This document shows, piece after piece, positions 11,417 through 20,766 of a stretch of DNA of 36,980 nt (positions within the stretch are counted from its first letter, which is position 1; each line of letters opens with the position of its first letter). The DNA is from Bradyrhizobium macuxiense (GTDB taxonomy: Bacteria; Pseudomonadota; Alphaproteobacteria; Rhizobiales; Xanthobacteraceae), in assembly GCF_001542415.1 (NCBI RefSeq), contig NZ_LNCU01000024.1:1-36980 (forward strand), given 5' to 3'. Position numbers and translations under genes: made by a program. The notes below the pieces were generated by a model. It was not told the origin of the DNA and ran no database searches. It saw only the letters and a program-made list of their open reading frames with translations.

Positions 11417-12007
11417 ATGAGCGCACATGAAAGTATGGAGCACGCGGAGCATGCCGAGCATGCCTCCAGCGAGAACAAGAAGATCGCGCTCCTGATCGCC
11501 GTGATCGCGCTGTGCCTGGCGCTGTCGGAAACACTCGGCAAGGCCGCGCAGACCGAATCGATCAGCAAGAATGTCGAGGCCTCCAACCTCTGGGCCTTCT
11601 TCCAGGCCAAGAGCATCCGCCGCACCACCGTGCAGACCGCAGCCGAGCAAGGCAAGCTGAGCCTCGCCGGCGCGCCCGATGACGCCACCAGGGCAACGCT
11701 GCAAAAGCAGATCGACGAATGGCAGAAGACCGCGGCGCGCTATCGCTCGGAGCCGGAAACGGGCGAAGGCACCGAGCAACTGGCCGAGCGCGCCAAGCAT
11801 GCCGAGCATGAGCGCGACGAGGCGACGGCGAAGTATCATCACTTCGAGCTTGCCTCTGCCGCGTTCCAGATCGCCATCGTGCTGGCGTCGGCGACCATCA
11901 TCACGGGCATGATCGCGCTGGCGTGGGTGTCCGGCCTGGTGACCCTCGCCGGCATCCTGATGACGGCTCTCGGCATCTTCCAGCCGCATCTGCTGCCGCT
12001 GCACTGA
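11417..12007 (+). CDS. DUF4337-type membrane protein
   Basis: Membrane protein of unknown function (196 aa), resembling the DUF4337 family. The start is ATG 11417 after a strong GGAGGGGGG. The short N-terminus is rich in His and Glu (EHAEHAEHA). One membrane segment follows (KIALLIAVIALCLALSETLG). Then comes a long soluble, probably coiled-coil middle part with QTAAEQGKL and LQKQIDEWQKTAARY, and two C-terminal membrane segments between about 152 and 190 (FQIAIVLASATIITGMIALA and GLVTLAGILMTALGIF). It lies 149 bp after the Xer gene on the same strand, possibly with its own promoter. The domain call is from pattern memory. Confidence 0.7.
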   Translation: MSAHESMEHAEHAEHASSENKKIALLIAVIALCLALSETLGKAAQTESISKNVEASNLWAFFQAKSIRRTTVQTAAEQGKLSLAGAPDDATRATLQKQIDEWQKTAARYRSEPETGEGTEQLAERAKHAEHERDEATAKYHHFELASAAFQIAIVLASATIITGMIALAWVSGLVTLAGILMTALGIFQPHLLPLH

Positions 12008-12045
12008 GGCGACGGGGCAGTTCACGCTGTTCACCAATTCTCCGC

Positions 12046-12150
12046 TGTCATGCCCCACTTCAGGCGGGGCATCCAGTACGCCGCAGCCCCTCGGTTGGTA
12101 TGCCGCTGTCTCTGGAATACCGGGTCGTGCGGTCCAGCCGGGCGATGACA
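12046..12150. repeat. REP-like element (ATCCAGTAC family), copy 1
   Basis: Starts TGTCATGCCCC and ends GGGCGATGACA, so the ends are complementary. Internally it carries GGGGCATCCAGTACGCCG and GGAATACCGGG. A related copy lies in the sucA-sucB gap. It is part of the 315-bp gene-free stretch 12008-12322, otherwise filled by the next inverted repeat. Confidence 0.65.
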
Positions 12151-12169
12151 GTGTGGGGCCCCCTCCATC

Positions 12170-12292
12170 GTCGTCCCTGCGAAAGCAGGGACCCATAACC
12201 ACCTATGGTTATTGTTGCGCGATGCTGGAACGACGAGTCCCTTCCACCACACCTGCCGCGGAGTATGGGTCCCTGCTTTTCGCAGGGACGAC
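12170..12292. repeat. Long inverted repeat (GTCGTCCCTGCGAAAGCAGG arms)
   Basis: The left arm at 12170-12197 and the right arm at 12264-12292 are reverse complements apart from one extra T. Each arm itself folds (GTCCCTGC...GCAGGGAC). They enclose 66 bases with no gene. This is another REP/MITE-like palindrome family known to me from Bradyrhizobium intergenic regions; no transposase is associated. Confidence 0.8.
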
Positions 12293-12322
12293 AGCGAGTG
12301 TGTGGCGTCTTGCTCGACGGAA

Positions 12323-12853
12323 TCAGCGCGCCTGATGCACGCTTTTGCGGAAGCGCGCGATCATGCGCAGGGTGCGCGCCGACCATCCGTCGCCATTGCC
12401 GCGCACGATCTCGCGGATGCGCTGCTTGACCGGCTCGACCATGGCCGTAGCCTTGGCGCGCATCGCCATCACGAAGTGATAGAGCGCCTCGAACCAGGCC
12501 ATCTCCATCAGCTTCGGCCGCGTCACGTCGAAGATGAATGCAGTGACGCCGACACTGAGGAATTTCGCGAACAGGATGGTCGTGATCGCGCCCAGCCAAT
12601 ATTCGTGGGTCAACAGCCACAGGCCGACCAGCTTGAGCGGAAACAGCGGGATCACCGGCACGACGAACACGATCAACGTCATCGCCGGCGACAGCGAATC
12701 GACACGCTCGGCCAGCCATTGCTTGAACGCGCGCAGCGGAATTGCCGCCACCACGCGCGCCACGATCGGCTCGAGGTGATCCCACAGCCATGCCTCGATC
12801 AGGAAAATGATCGCAAGCAGGACCCAGAACGGCTGTAGAAAGCGACGCAACAT
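12323..12853 (-). CDS. Small integral membrane protein of unknown function
   Basis: Predicted protein of 176 aa that I do not recognise. It starts at ATG 12853 (MLRRFLQPFW). Hydrophobic segments lie at about 8-23 (PFWVLLAIIFLIEAWL), 57-81 (AMTLIVFVVPVIPLFPLKLV onward) and 88-108 (GAITTILFAKFLSVGVTAFI). A basic, probably cytoplasmic C-terminus with amphipathic helices follows. It begins 38 bp after the lpdA stop codon on the same strand, so it is likely the last gene of the suc-lpd transcription unit. A frame extending to 12970 overlaps lpdA and is rejected. Confidence 0.75.
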   Translation of the reverse strand: MLRRFLQPFWVLLAIIFLIEAWLWDHLEPIVARVVAAIPLRAFKQWLAERVDSLSPAMTLIVFVVPVIPLFPLKLVGLWLLTHEYWLGAITTILFAKFLSVGVTAFIFDVTRPKLMEMAWFEALYHFVMAMRAKATAMVEPVKQRIREIVRGNGDGWSARTLRMIARFRKSVHQAR

Positions 12854-12891
12854 CGATATCGTCTCGACCCCGGCCGGCGGCCGGACATCGA

Positions 12892-14292
12892 TCACATATG
12901 GATGGCGCGTTTGCCCACTGCAAGCGCGGCTTCCTTGATCGCTTCCGAGCGGGTCGGATGGGCGTGGCACGTGCGCGCCAGATCCTCCGCAGAACCGCCA
13001 AATTCCATCAGAACGCAGGCTTCATGGATCATTTCGCCGGCTTCGCGGCCGACAATGTGCACGCCGAGCACCCGATCCGTTTTCGCATCTGCGAGAATCT
13101 TCACGAAGCCGTCGGTGGTCTGGTTCACTTTGGAGCGGCCGTTTGCGGTAAACGGAAACTTGCCGGCGGTATAGGCGATACCTGCCTGCTTGAGCTCTTC
13201 CTCGGTCTTGCCGACCGACGACACTTCCGGCGTGGAATACACAACACCTGGAATGACGTCGTAGTTCACGTGCCCCGCCTGACCCGCGATGATCTCCGCG
13301 CAGGCGACGCCCTCGTCCTCCGCCTTGTGTGCGAGCATCGGTCCGGCGACGACGTCGCCGATCGCGTAGATGCCATTCACATTGGTCGAGAAGTGCGAAT
13401 CGATCTCGACACGGCCGCGACTGTCGAGCGCCACGCCGGCCTCCTTCAGCCCAAGGCCCTCGGTGTAGGGCACGCGGCCGATGCACACCAGCACGACATC
13501 GGCTTCGAGCGTTTCAGCGGCGCCGCCCGCGGCCGGCTCGACCTTCACCGACAACGTCTTGCCCGACGTATCGACCGAGGTCACCTTGGCACCGAGCTTT
13601 AAGACGAATCCCTGCTTCTCCAGCATGCGCTGGAATTGCTTTGCCACTTCGCCATCCATGCCGGGCAGGATGCGGTCGAGGAATTCCACGACCATGACAT
13701 CCGCGCCGAGGCGACGCCAGACCGAGCCGAGCTCGAGCCCGATCACACCGGCGCCGATGATCAGCAATTTCTCCGGCACCTTCTCCAGCGACAGCGCGCC
13801 GGTCGACGACACGATGCGCTTCTCGTCGATATCGATCCCCTTCAGTCGCGCGATGTCCGAGCCCGTGGCGATCACGATGTTCTTGGTCTCGACGACCTCC
13901 GTCTTGCCGTCACCCGAGACCTCGACCTTGCCGGCGCCGAGGATCTTGCCGGTGCCCTTGAGCACGTCGATCTTGTTCTTCTTCATCAGGAACTCGACGC
14001 CCTTGACGTTGCCGTCGATGCCCTGCTGCTTGAAATTCATCATCGCCGCAAGATCGAGCTTCGGCGCCGAGACGCTGACGCCCATCTTGGCGAAGGAGTG
14101 CGCGGCTTCCTCGAACATCTCGGAAGCATGCAGCAGCGCCTTCGAGGGCATGCAGCCGACATTGAGGCAGGTGCCGCCGAGCGTCGCGTTCTTCTCGACG
14201 ACGGCGACCTTCATGCCGAGTTGCGCCGCGCGGATCGCGCAGACGTAGCCGCCGGGTCCGGTACCGATGACGACAAGATCGTAAGAAGCCAT
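12892..14292 (-). CDS. lpdA: Dihydrolipoyl dehydrogenase (E3)
   Basis: FAD enzyme (466 aa) that reoxidises dihydrolipoamide with NAD+, here as E3 of 2-oxoglutarate dehydrogenase. The FAD motif is GTGPGGY (10-16). The redox disulfide is C42/C47 in [13 protein letters not shown]. The NAD-binding loop is [13 protein letters not shown], followed by the second FAD motif [20 protein letters not shown]. The catalytic pair is H445 and E450 in HAHPTRSE. The start is ATG 14292 (MASYDLVV). It sits downstream of sucA and sucB with a dehydrogenase gene and a dispersed repeat in between, so it is probably the suc-dedicated E3. Confidence 0.97.
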   Translation of the reverse strand: MASYDLVVIGTGPGGYVCAIRAAQLGMKVAVVEKNATLGGTCLNVGCMPSKALLHASEMFEEAAHSFAKMGVSVSAPKLDLAAMMNFKQQGIDGNVKGVEFLMKKNKIDVLKGTGKILGAGKVEVSGDGKTEVVETKNIVIATGSDIARLKGIDIDEKRIVSSTGALSLEKVPEKLLIIGAGVIGLELGSVWRRLGADVMVVEFLDRILPGMDGEVAKQFQRMLEKQGFVLKLGAKVTSVDTSGKTLSVKVEPAAGGAAETLEADVVLVCIGRVPYTEGLGLKEAGVALDSRGRVEIDSHFSTNVNGIYAIGDVVAGPMLAHKAEDEGVACAEIIAGQAGHVNYDVIPGVVYSTPEVSSVGKTEEELKQAGIAYTAGKFPFTANGRSKVNQTTDGFVKILADAKTDRVLGVHIVGREAGEMIHEACVLMEFGGSAEDLARTCHAHPTRSEAIKEAALAVGKRAIHM

Positions 14293-14332
14293 GATGGAAG
14301 TCCTGTAGCTAAACTCTGTGACAGTTAGGGGA

Positions 14333-14408
14333 ACATGATCTCCGCGCAAACGCGTTCCGCGTTTGTCGCGAGGGAGAACCGGTTTCCACTTTTCCGGATC
14401 ATGCTCTA
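14333..14408 (-). repeat. Two-hairpin dispersed repeat, copy D (left module only, inverted)
   Basis: Read on the minus strand it begins AGAGCATGATCCGGAAAAGT and contains the same extra stem as copy A (CAAACGCG-GAA-CGCGTTTG). It stops after GGAGATCATG; the right module is missing. Its first bases overlap the TAG stop of the short-chain dehydrogenase gene, and it ends 40 bases before lpdA, so it lies in the lpdA leader. Confidence 0.8.
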
Positions 14409-15152
14409 GCGGCCGCCCGACACGTCGAGGGTCGCGCTCGTGACATAGGACGCCTCGTCCGACAACAGCCAGACGATGGCATTGGCGATTTCCTCGGCAG
14501 TGCCGACGCGCTTCATCGGCACCATGGGCGCAAGCCGATGCGCGCGATCGGGCTCGCCGCCCGAGGCGTGGATTTCCGTATCGATCAGGCCGGGGCGAAT
14601 GCCGGCAACGCGGATGCCTTCATCGGCAACCTCGTGGCCAAGACCGACTGTAAAGGTATCGATCGCACCTTTCGACGCCGCGTAGTCGACATAGGTGTTG
14701 GCCGAGCCGAGCTTGGCGGCGACCGAGGACAGGTTGACGATGACACCGCCCTTGCCGCCCCGCTTGGTCGACATCCGCTTCACGGCTTCACGGGCGCACA
14801 GGATGCTGCCGGTGACGTTCACCGCCATCATGCGCTGGATACGCTCGGCGGTCATATCCTCGACGCGGATCGACGCGCCGACGATGCCGGCATTGTTGAC
14901 CAGCGCGCCGAGCGTCCCGAAGGCGTCTGCGGCCTTGAACAGCGCCAGGATATCCTGCTCGCTGCCGACGTCGCATTTCACCGCGATCGCCTTGCCGTTC
15001 TTCGCCTCGATCGCGGCAACGACCTCGTTGGCCGCCGCCTGGTTGGAAGCATAGCCGACGACGACGCGATAGCCGCGCGCAGCGGCTGCAAGCGCGGCGG
15101 CGCGGCCGATGCCGCGGCTGCCGCCAGTGATGACAACGACCTTGTCCGTCAC
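14406..15152 (-). CDS. Short-chain dehydrogenase/reductase (glucose-1-dehydrogenase-like)
   Basis: NAD(P)-dependent SDR (248 aa). Rossmann motif: [10 protein letters not shown] near the N-terminus. The NNAG motif occurs in [10 protein letters not shown]. Catalytic Ser, Tyr and Lys lie in [10 protein letters not shown] and [10 protein letters not shown] (YxxxK). The C-terminal LDVSGGR is typical of classical SDRs. I choose GTG 15152 because GGAGG lies at ideal distance; ATG 15170 would put that Shine-Dalgarno inside the gene. It is inserted between sucB and lpdA in the same orientation, so it is likely cotranscribed. The substrate cannot be read from sequence. Confidence 0.9.
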   Translation of the reverse strand: MTDKVVVITGGSRGIGRAAALAAAARGYRVVVGYASNQAAANEVVAAIEAKNGKAIAVKCDVGSEQDILALFKAADAFGTLGALVNNAGIVGASIRVEDMTAERIQRMMAVNVTGSILCAREAVKRMSTKRGGKGGVIVNLSSVAAKLGSANTYVDYAASKGAIDTFTVGLGHEVADEGIRVAGIRPGLIDTEIHASGGEPDRAHRLAPMVPMKRVGTAEEIANAIVWLLSDEASYVTSATLDVSGGR

Positions 15153-15192
15153 GTCAACCTCCAAGCGCATGTGAGGAAATATCCGATCGCGA

Positions 15193-15211
15193 TGCCCGAG
15201 GTGATCGGGCA
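15193..15211. repeat. Hairpin between sucB and the SDR gene
   Basis: Perfect 7-bp inverted repeat TGCCCGA-GGTGA-TCGGGCA in the 76-bp gap, without a following T-run. Possibly an mRNA processing or stability element. Confidence 0.5.
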
Positions 15212-15228
15212 CCACGTGCGTCCCGATG

Positions 15229-16473
15229 TCAGAGGTCCAGCACCAGGCGGGCCGGATCCTCAAGGCTCTCCTTGACGCGCACCAGGAAGGTGACCGCTTC
15301 CTTGCCGTCGATGACGCGGTGATCGTAGGACAGCGCCAGATACATCATCGGGCGCGCCTCGATCTTGCCGCCGACCACCATCGGCCGCTCCTGGATCTTG
15401 TGCATGCCGAGGATGCCGGACTGCGGCGCGTTGAGGATTGGCGTCGACATCAGCGAACCGTAGATGCCGCCATTGGTGATGGTGAAGGTGCCGCCCTGCA
15501 TCTCGTCGATCTTGAGCTGACCGTCGCGGGCGCGGCGCCCGTAGTCGGCGATCCCCTTCTCGATCTCGGCGATCGACTTGTGGTCGCAGTCGCGCACGAC
15601 CGGCACCACCAGGCCGCGGTCGGTGCCGACCGCAACGCCGATATGATAGTAGTTCTTGTAGATCAGGTCGGTGCCGTCGATCTCGGCGTTGACGGCCGGG
15701 ATGTCCTTCAAGGCCTGCACGACGGCCTTGGTGAAGAAGCCCATGAAGCCGAGCTTGACGCCGTGCTTCTTCTCGAACGTGTCCTTGTAGTGCGCGCGCA
15801 GCGCCATGACGTTGGTCATGTCGACCTCGTTGAAGGTCGTCAGCATCGCCGCAGTGTTCTGCACGTCCTTGAGGCGGCGGGCGATGGTCTGGCGCAGCCG
15901 GGTCATCTTCACACGCTCCTCGCGCGCGGCATCGTCGGCCGGCGACGGCGCGCGGACCTGCACGGCAGCGGCCGGCTGGTTGACCGGGGTCGGCGCCGAG
16001 GCCGCCTTCTCGATCGCAGCCAGCATGTCACCCTTGGTCACTCGGCCGTCCTTGCCCGAACCGGGAACGGTCGACGCATCGACGCCGCTCTCGGCGGAGA
16101 GCTTGCGGACCGACGGCGCGAGCGGCGCATCCGCAGGCGGCACTTTTGGCGCGGCAGCAGCAGGTGCTGCGGCAGCGGCAGGTGCGGGTGCGGCCGCCTT
16201 GGCGGGAGCGGCAGCGGCGGCCGGCTTGGCCGGGGCGGCGCCGTCATTGATCTGGCCGAGCAGCGCGCCGACCGCGACCGTTTCGCCATCCTTGGCGATG
16301 ATCTCGCCGAGCGTTCCTGCCGACGGCGCCGGAACCTCGATCGTGACCTTGTCGGTCTCCAGCTCCACCAACGGCTCGTCCACCGCGACGGCGTCTCCTG
16401 CCTTCTTGAACCAGCGGCCGATCGTGGCCTCGGTCACGGATTCGCCGAGCGTTGGAACGCGAATTTCAGTCAT
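15229..16473 (-). CDS. sucB: 2-oxoglutarate dehydrogenase E2 (dihydrolipoyl succinyltransferase)
   Basis: Core E2 of the 2-oxoglutarate dehydrogenase complex (414 aa). It transfers the succinyl group from lipoamide to CoA. An N-terminal lipoyl domain carries the modified Lys42 in [12 protein letters not shown] long Ala/Pro linker (about 78-112) follows, then the peripheral subunit-binding domain ([16 protein letters not shown] ... GRVTKGDML). The acyltransferase domain has catalytic H385 and D389 in [12 protein letters not shown]. The start is ATG 16473 ([12 protein letters not shown]). It lies 155 bp after sucA with a REP-like element between them. Confidence 0.97.
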   Translation of the reverse strand: MTEIRVPTLGESVTEATIGRWFKKAGDAVAVDEPLVELETDKVTIEVPAPSAGTLGEIIAKDGETVAVGALLGQINDGAAPAKPAAAAAPAKAAAPAPAAAAAPAAAAPKVPPADAPLAPSVRKLSAESGVDASTVPGSGKDGRVTKGDMLAAIEKAASAPTPVNQPAAAVQVRAPSPADDAAREERVKMTRLRQTIARRLKDVQNTAAMLTTFNEVDMTNVMALRAHYKDTFEKKHGVKLGFMGFFTKAVVQALKDIPAVNAEIDGTDLIYKNYYHIGVAVGTDRGLVVPVVRDCDHKSIAEIEKGIADYGRRARDGQLKIDEMQGGTFTITNGGIYGSLMSTPILNAPQSGILGMHKIQERPMVVGGKIEARPMMYLALSYDHRVIDGKEAVTFLVRVKESLEDPARLVLDL

Positions 16474-16522
16474 GGTCTTTTCCTCAGATCAACCCTGCGG
16501 TCATAAAACTTGTGCGGCCACC

Positions 16523-16613
16523 GTCCGCCACAACGGACGATCCAGTACTCCGTGACGACAGCGTTTCTGCTGAATATCCGGGGTACCGAATGCCCCGCTT
16601 TCGCGGGGCATGA
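16523..16613. repeat. REP-like element (ATCCAGTAC family), copy 2, between sucA and sucB
   Basis: It contains GTCCG-N6-CGGAC (16523-16538), ATCCAGTACTCCG and GAATATCCGGGG, related to the copy at 12046-12150. It ends in a perfect 8-bp hairpin TGCCCCGC-TTTC-GCGGGGCA followed by TGACG. It is located inside the sucAB transcription unit. Confidence 0.65.
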
Positions 16614-16628
16614 CGTGTGTGAAGGTCG

Positions 16629-19589
16629 TTAGTTCAGTGCGTCGTCGAGCAGCGCCTTGAGCTGCGCCAGATGTTTCGACATCAACCCGGTGGCGGTTGC
16701 CGCGGATGCCGGACGGCCGGCGTAGCGCGGACGCTTGTTGGGCGCGTTGATCTGGTTCAGCACCCATTCGAGATAAGGCTCGATGAAGTGCCACGACCCC
16801 ATGTTGCGCGGCTCTTCCTGGCACCAAACCACTTCGGCGTTCTTGAAGCGGCTGAGTTCCTGCACCAGCGCCTTCAGCGGCACCGGATAGAGCTGCTCGA
16901 TGCGCATCAGGTAGATGTCGTCGACGCCGCGCTTCTCGCGCTCCTCGTAGAGATCGTAATAGACCTTGCCGGAGCACAGCACGACGCGACGGATCTTGTC
17001 ATCCGGCTTCAGCTTGATCGACTCGTTCGGCAGCATTTGCGCGTCATCGTACAGGATACGATGGAAGGTGGCGTTCCGGCCGAGCTCTTCGAGCCGCGAC
17101 ACCGCGCGCTTGTGACGCAGCAGCGACTTCGGCGTCATCAGGATCAGCGGCTTGCGGATCTCGCGATGCAGCTGGCGCCGCAGCACGTGGAAGTAGTTCG
17201 CCGGCGTGGTCGGATTGACCACCTGCATGTTGTCTTCCGCGCACATCTGCAGGTAACGCTCGAGGCGTGCGGAGGAGTGCTCCGGCCCCTGCCCTTCGTA
17301 GCCGTGCGGCAGCAGGCAGACCAGGCCCGACATGCGCAGCCATTTGCGCTCGCCCGAGGAGATGAACTGGTCGAACACGACCTGCGCGCCGTTGGCGAAG
17401 TCGCCGAACTGCGCCTCCCACATCGCCAGCGCATTCGGCTCGGCCAGCGAATAGCCGTACTCGAAGCCGAGCACCGCCTCTTCCGAGAGCAGCGAGTTGA
17501 TGACCTCGTAATGGCCGGTGTCGTCACCGCCGAGGTGATTGAACGGCGTGTAGCGGCTCTCGTCTTCCTGATCGATCAGCACCGAGTGACGCTGCGAGAA
17601 GGTGCCGCGCTCGGAATCCTGGCCGGACAGCCGCACATGATGGCCTTCCTGCAGCAGCGTGCAGAACGCCAGCGCCTCGCCGGTCGCCCAGTCGATGCCG
17701 ACGCCGCTGTCGATCGCCTTGGCGCGATTGTCGAGGAAGCGCTGGATGGTGCGGTGGACGCGGAAGCCATCCGGAACCTTGGTGATCTTGCGGCCGATAT
17801 CCTTCAGAACGGAGACATCGACACCGGTGACGCCGCGGCGGGCATCCTCTTCCTGATCGGCGATCTTGAAGCCCGCCCACTTGCCGTCGAGCCAGTCGGC
17901 CTTGTTTGGCTTGTAGCCGGCGCCGGCCTCGAACTCGGCATCGAGCCGCGCGCGCCAGTCGGCCTTGGCCTTCTCGACCTCGCCTTCGGTCATCACGCCG
18001 TCGGCGACCAGCCGCTTGGCGTAGATTTCCAGCGTCGTCGGGTGCGAGGCGATCTTCTTGTACATCACCGGCTGGGTGAATGCCGGTTCATCGCCCTCGT
18101 TGTGGCCGTGGCGACGGTAGCAGAACATGTCGATGACGACCGGCTTGTGGAATTTCTGCCGGAATTCGATCGCAACCTTGGCCGCGAACACGACCGCCTC
18201 CGGATCATCGCCGTTCACGTGGAAGATCGGCGCATCGATCATCTTCGCCACGTCGGACGGATAGGGCGACGAGCGCGAGTAGCGCGGATAGGTGGTGAAG
18301 CCGATCTGGTTGTTGACGATGAAGTGCAGCGAGCCGCCGGTGCGGTAGCCCTTCAGGTCGGACAGGCTGAAACATTCCGCCACGACGCCCTGGCCCGCGA
18401 ACGCCGCGTCGCCGTGCATCAGGAGCGGAAGCACGGAGATGCGCATATCGGGCGGATCGCCGTGCTGGTCCTGTTTGGCGCGCACCTTGCCCATCACGAC
18501 GGGATCGACGATCTCGAGATGCGACGGGTTCGCGGTCAACGACAGATGGATATTGTTGCCGTCGAACTCGCGGTCCGAGGAGGCGCCGAGGTGATACTTG
18601 ACGTCGCCGGAGCCTTCGACCGAATCCGGATTGGCCGAGCCGCCCTTGAATTCGTGGAACAGCGCGCGATGCGGCTTGCCCATCACCTGCGTCAGCACGT
18701 TGAGGCGGCCGCGATGCGGCATGCCGACCACGATCTCCTTCACGCCGAGATTGCCGCCGCGCTTGATGATCTGCTCGAGCGCGGGGATCAGCGATTCACC
18801 GCCGTCGAGGCCGAAGCGCTTGGTGCCGGTGAACTTGACGTCGCAGAACTTCTCGAAGCCCTCGGTCTCGATCAGCTTGTTGAGGATGGCGCGGCGCCCC
18901 TCGGGAGTGAAGCTGATCTCCTTGTCCGGCCCCTCGATGCGCTCCTGGATCCACGCCTTCTGCGCGGCGTTGGAGATGTGCATGAATTCGACGCCGAGCG
19001 TCTGGCAGTAGGTGCGCTCGCAGATCTGCACGATCTCGCGCAGCGTGCCGTATTCGAGGCCGAGCACGTGATCGAGGAAGATCTTGCGATCGAAATCGGC
19101 CTCGGTGAAGCCGTAGGAACGCGGATCGAGCTCCTCGCGATCGCGCGGCGCCTCGATGCCGAGCGGATCGAGCTTGGCGTGGAAATGGCCGCGCATGCGG
19201 TAGGCGCGAATCAACATCAACGCACGGACGGAATCACGGGTCGCCTGATGGACCTCGGCGTCCGACAATTCAGCGCCCTTGGCCTGCGCCTTGGCTGCGA
19301 GCTTGGTGCCGACCGCCTTCTCGACCTGCGCCCAGTTGCCGTCGAGCGCCGAGGTCAGTTCGTCGCGCGGCGTGACCGGCCAGTTGTCGCGTCCCCACGA
19401 GGCGCCCTCGGCGTTCTTCTGGACGTCGGCAGAGGTGTCCTTCAGGCTCTTGAAGAACTCCTGCCACTCGGCGTCGACCGAAGCGGGATCCTGTTCGTAA
19501 CGGGCGTAGAGGTCGTCGATATAGGCCGCGTTGGTGCCCTGCAAAAACGAAGAGAGAGCAAAGGCGGCGTTCGCATCCTGGCGAGACAT
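16629..19589 (-). CDS. sucA: 2-oxoglutarate dehydrogenase E1
   Basis: Thiamine-diphosphate decarboxylase (986 aa) that starts oxidative decarboxylation of 2-oxoglutarate in the TCA cycle. The N-terminal E2-binding segment (FLQGTNAAYIDDLYARYEQD) is typical. Active-site landmarks are GMPHRGRLNVL (289-299), HGDAAFAGQGVVAECF and the ThDP/Mg loop IVNNQIGFTT. The C-terminal transketolase part has GEALAFCTLLQEG, VRLSGQDSERGTFSQRH and ENMQVVNPTTPANYFHVLRR. The length is normal for OdhA/SucA. The start is ATG 19589 (MSRQDANAAFAL). It lies 250 bp after sucD, so sucA may also have its own promoter. Confidence 0.98.
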   Translation of the reverse strand: MSRQDANAAFALSSFLQGTNAAYIDDLYARYEQDPASVDAEWQEFFKSLKDTSADVQKNAEGASWGRDNWPVTPRDELTSALDGNWAQVEKAVGTKLAAKAQAKGAELSDAEVHQATRDSVRALMLIRAYRMRGHFHAKLDPLGIEAPRDREELDPRSYGFTEADFDRKIFLDHVLGLEYGTLREIVQICERTYCQTLGVEFMHISNAAQKAWIQERIEGPDKEISFTPEGRRAILNKLIETEGFEKFCDVKFTGTKRFGLDGGESLIPALEQIIKRGGNLGVKEIVVGMPHRGRLNVLTQVMGKPHRALFHEFKGGSANPDSVEGSGDVKYHLGASSDREFDGNNIHLSLTANPSHLEIVDPVVMGKVRAKQDQHGDPPDMRISVLPLLMHGDAAFAGQGVVAECFSLSDLKGYRTGGSLHFIVNNQIGFTTYPRYSRSSPYPSDVAKMIDAPIFHVNGDDPEAVVFAAKVAIEFRQKFHKPVVIDMFCYRRHGHNEGDEPAFTQPVMYKKIASHPTTLEIYAKRLVADGVMTEGEVEKAKADWRARLDAEFEAGAGYKPNKADWLDGKWAGFKIADQEEDARRGVTGVDVSVLKDIGRKITKVPDGFRVHRTIQRFLDNRAKAIDSGVGIDWATGEALAFCTLLQEGHHVRLSGQDSERGTFSQRHSVLIDQEDESRYTPFNHLGGDDTGHYEVINSLLSEEAVLGFEYGYSLAEPNALAMWEAQFGDFANGAQVVFDQFISSGERKWLRMSGLVCLLPHGYEGQGPEHSSARLERYLQMCAEDNMQVVNPTTPANYFHVLRRQLHREIRKPLILMTPKSLLRHKRAVSRLEELGRNATFHRILYDDAQMLPNESIKLKPDDKIRRVVLCSGKVYYDLYEEREKRGVDDIYLMRIEQLYPVPLKALVQELSRFKNAEVVWCQEEPRNMGSWHFIEPYLEWVLNQINAPNKRPRYAGRPASAATATGLMSKHLAQLKALLDDALN

Positions 19590-19679
19590 AAGGCAGTCCT
19601 GGTGATTTTTGGTTCGCGCGTAGAAGACGGCGCTAGTGCCGGTCTGTGAGAGGGCCGGCTGGATGGATATCCTTTACCC

Positions 19680-19760
19680 TATCTAGGTTGGATATTCCCG
19701 CTTAAAAGAACCAAGAAATGAATATAATTTCAAAGCTTATAATCGAACGCTTTTGGCGGC
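19680..19760 (-). promoter_or_regulatory. AT-rich block, possible sucA promoter
   Basis: In a strongly GC-rich window this stretch upstream of sucA is markedly AT-rich and contains TATA-like strings on the minus strand (ATTATAAG, AATTATATTC). No -35/-10 pair with good spacing stood out, so this is only a location guess for a promoter driving sucA-sucB separately from sucCD. Confidence 0.3.
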
Positions 19761-19775
19761 AAATCGCACGCCGAA

Positions 19776-19809
19776 CGCGCTTCCCGGCATAAAAACCCGG
19801 GATAGCGCG
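19776..19809 (-). terminator. Stem-loop after sucD (possible attenuator)
   Basis: On the minus strand CGCGCT-A-TCCCGG pairs with CCGGGAAGCGCG (12 bp with one bulged A) around a 9-base loop, 31 bases beyond the sucD stop. No T-run follows, so it is not a classical terminator. It may separate sucCD from sucAB expression. Confidence 0.4.
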
Positions 19810-19840
19810 CTCCAAGGCAGTCGTCGTCGTAACGGACGAT

Positions 19841-20722
19841 TTACTTCAACATTTCGGCGAGCGTATGCCCAAGGCGCGCCGGCGAAGGCGACACCTTGAT
19901 CCCGGCCGCTTCCATCGCCGCGGTCTTGGAACCGGCGTCGCCCTTGCCGCCGGAGATGATCGCGCCGGCATGGCCCATCCGGCGGCCGGGAGGTGCCGTG
20001 ACACCGGCGATGAAGCCGACCATCGGCTTCTTGCGGCCGCGCTTAGCCTCATCCCTGAGGAATTGGGCGGCGTCTTCCTCGGCGGAACCGCCGATCTCGC
20101 CGATCATGACGATCGACTTGGTCTTCTCGTCGGCCAGAAACATCTCCAGCACGTCGATGAACTCGGTGCCCTTGACCGGATCGCCGCCGATGCCGACCGC
20201 GGTGGTCTGGCCGAGGCCTTCCTGGGTGGTCTGGAACACCGCCTCGTAGGTCAGCGTGCCGGAGCGGGAGACGATGCCGACGCTGCCGGGCTTGAAGATG
20301 TTGGCCGGCATGATGCCGATCTTGCACTCGCCGGCGGTCATCACGCCTGGGCAGTTCGGGCCGATCAGCCGCGACTTCGATCCCGACAGCGAGCGCTTGA
20401 CGCGCACCATGTCGAGCACCGGAATGCCCTCGGTGATGCAGACGATCAGCGGGATCTCCGCATCGATCGCCTCGCAGATCGCATCGGCCGCGCCCGGCGG
20501 CGGCACATAGACGACGCTGGCATCGGCGCCGGTCTTCTCGCGCGCTTCCGCAACGGTGTCGAACACCGGCAAGTTGAGATGCGTCGAGCCGCCTTTGCCC
20601 GGCGCCACGCCACCGACCATCTTGGTGCCGTAAGCGATCGCCGCTTCCGAATGGAAGGTGCCGTTCTTGCCGGTGAAGCCCTGGCAGATGACCTTGGTGT
20701 TCTTGTCGATCAGGATGGACAT
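19841..20722 (-). CDS. sucD: Succinyl-CoA synthetase alpha subunit
   Basis: Alpha subunit (293 aa) of succinyl-CoA synthetase, which makes ATP or GTP while converting succinyl-CoA to succinate. The CoA-binding Rossmann domain starts [20 protein letters not shown]. The phosphorylated histidine is H251 in [22 protein letters not shown] and [14 protein letters not shown] are also conserved. The start is ATG 20722; an extension to 20809 would run into the neighbouring DUF1579-type gene and is rejected. A 44-bp gap separates it from that gene. Confidence 0.97.
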   Translation of the reverse strand: MSILIDKNTKVICQGFTGKNGTFHSEAAIAYGTKMVGGVAPGKGGSTHLNLPVFDTVAEAREKTGADASVVYVPPPGAADAICEAIDAEIPLIVCITEGIPVLDMVRVKRSLSGSKSRLIGPNCPGVMTAGECKIGIMPANIFKPGSVGIVSRSGTLTYEAVFQTTQEGLGQTTAVGIGGDPVKGTEFIDVLEMFLADEKTKSIVMIGEIGGSAEEDAAQFLRDEAKRGRKKPMVGFIAGVTAPPGRRMGHAGAIISGGKGDAGSKTAAMEAAGIKVSPSPARLGHTLAEMLK

Positions 20723-20766
20723 GGTTCGTGATGCTTTCGCGAGACGAGCAGTGACAACTCTTTGCT

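Noticed and set aside
16671..19649. 992-codon open frame on the plus strand, antisense to sucA; similar long antisense frames at 2013-3422, 4357-6168, 15226-16506, 21216-22802, 32882-35569 (plus) and 26942-29812 (minus)
   Set aside because: They are mirror frames of recognised genes in high-GC DNA. Their translations are Arg/Asp/His-rich low-complexity strings with no domain, while the opposite strand carries full conserved motifs.
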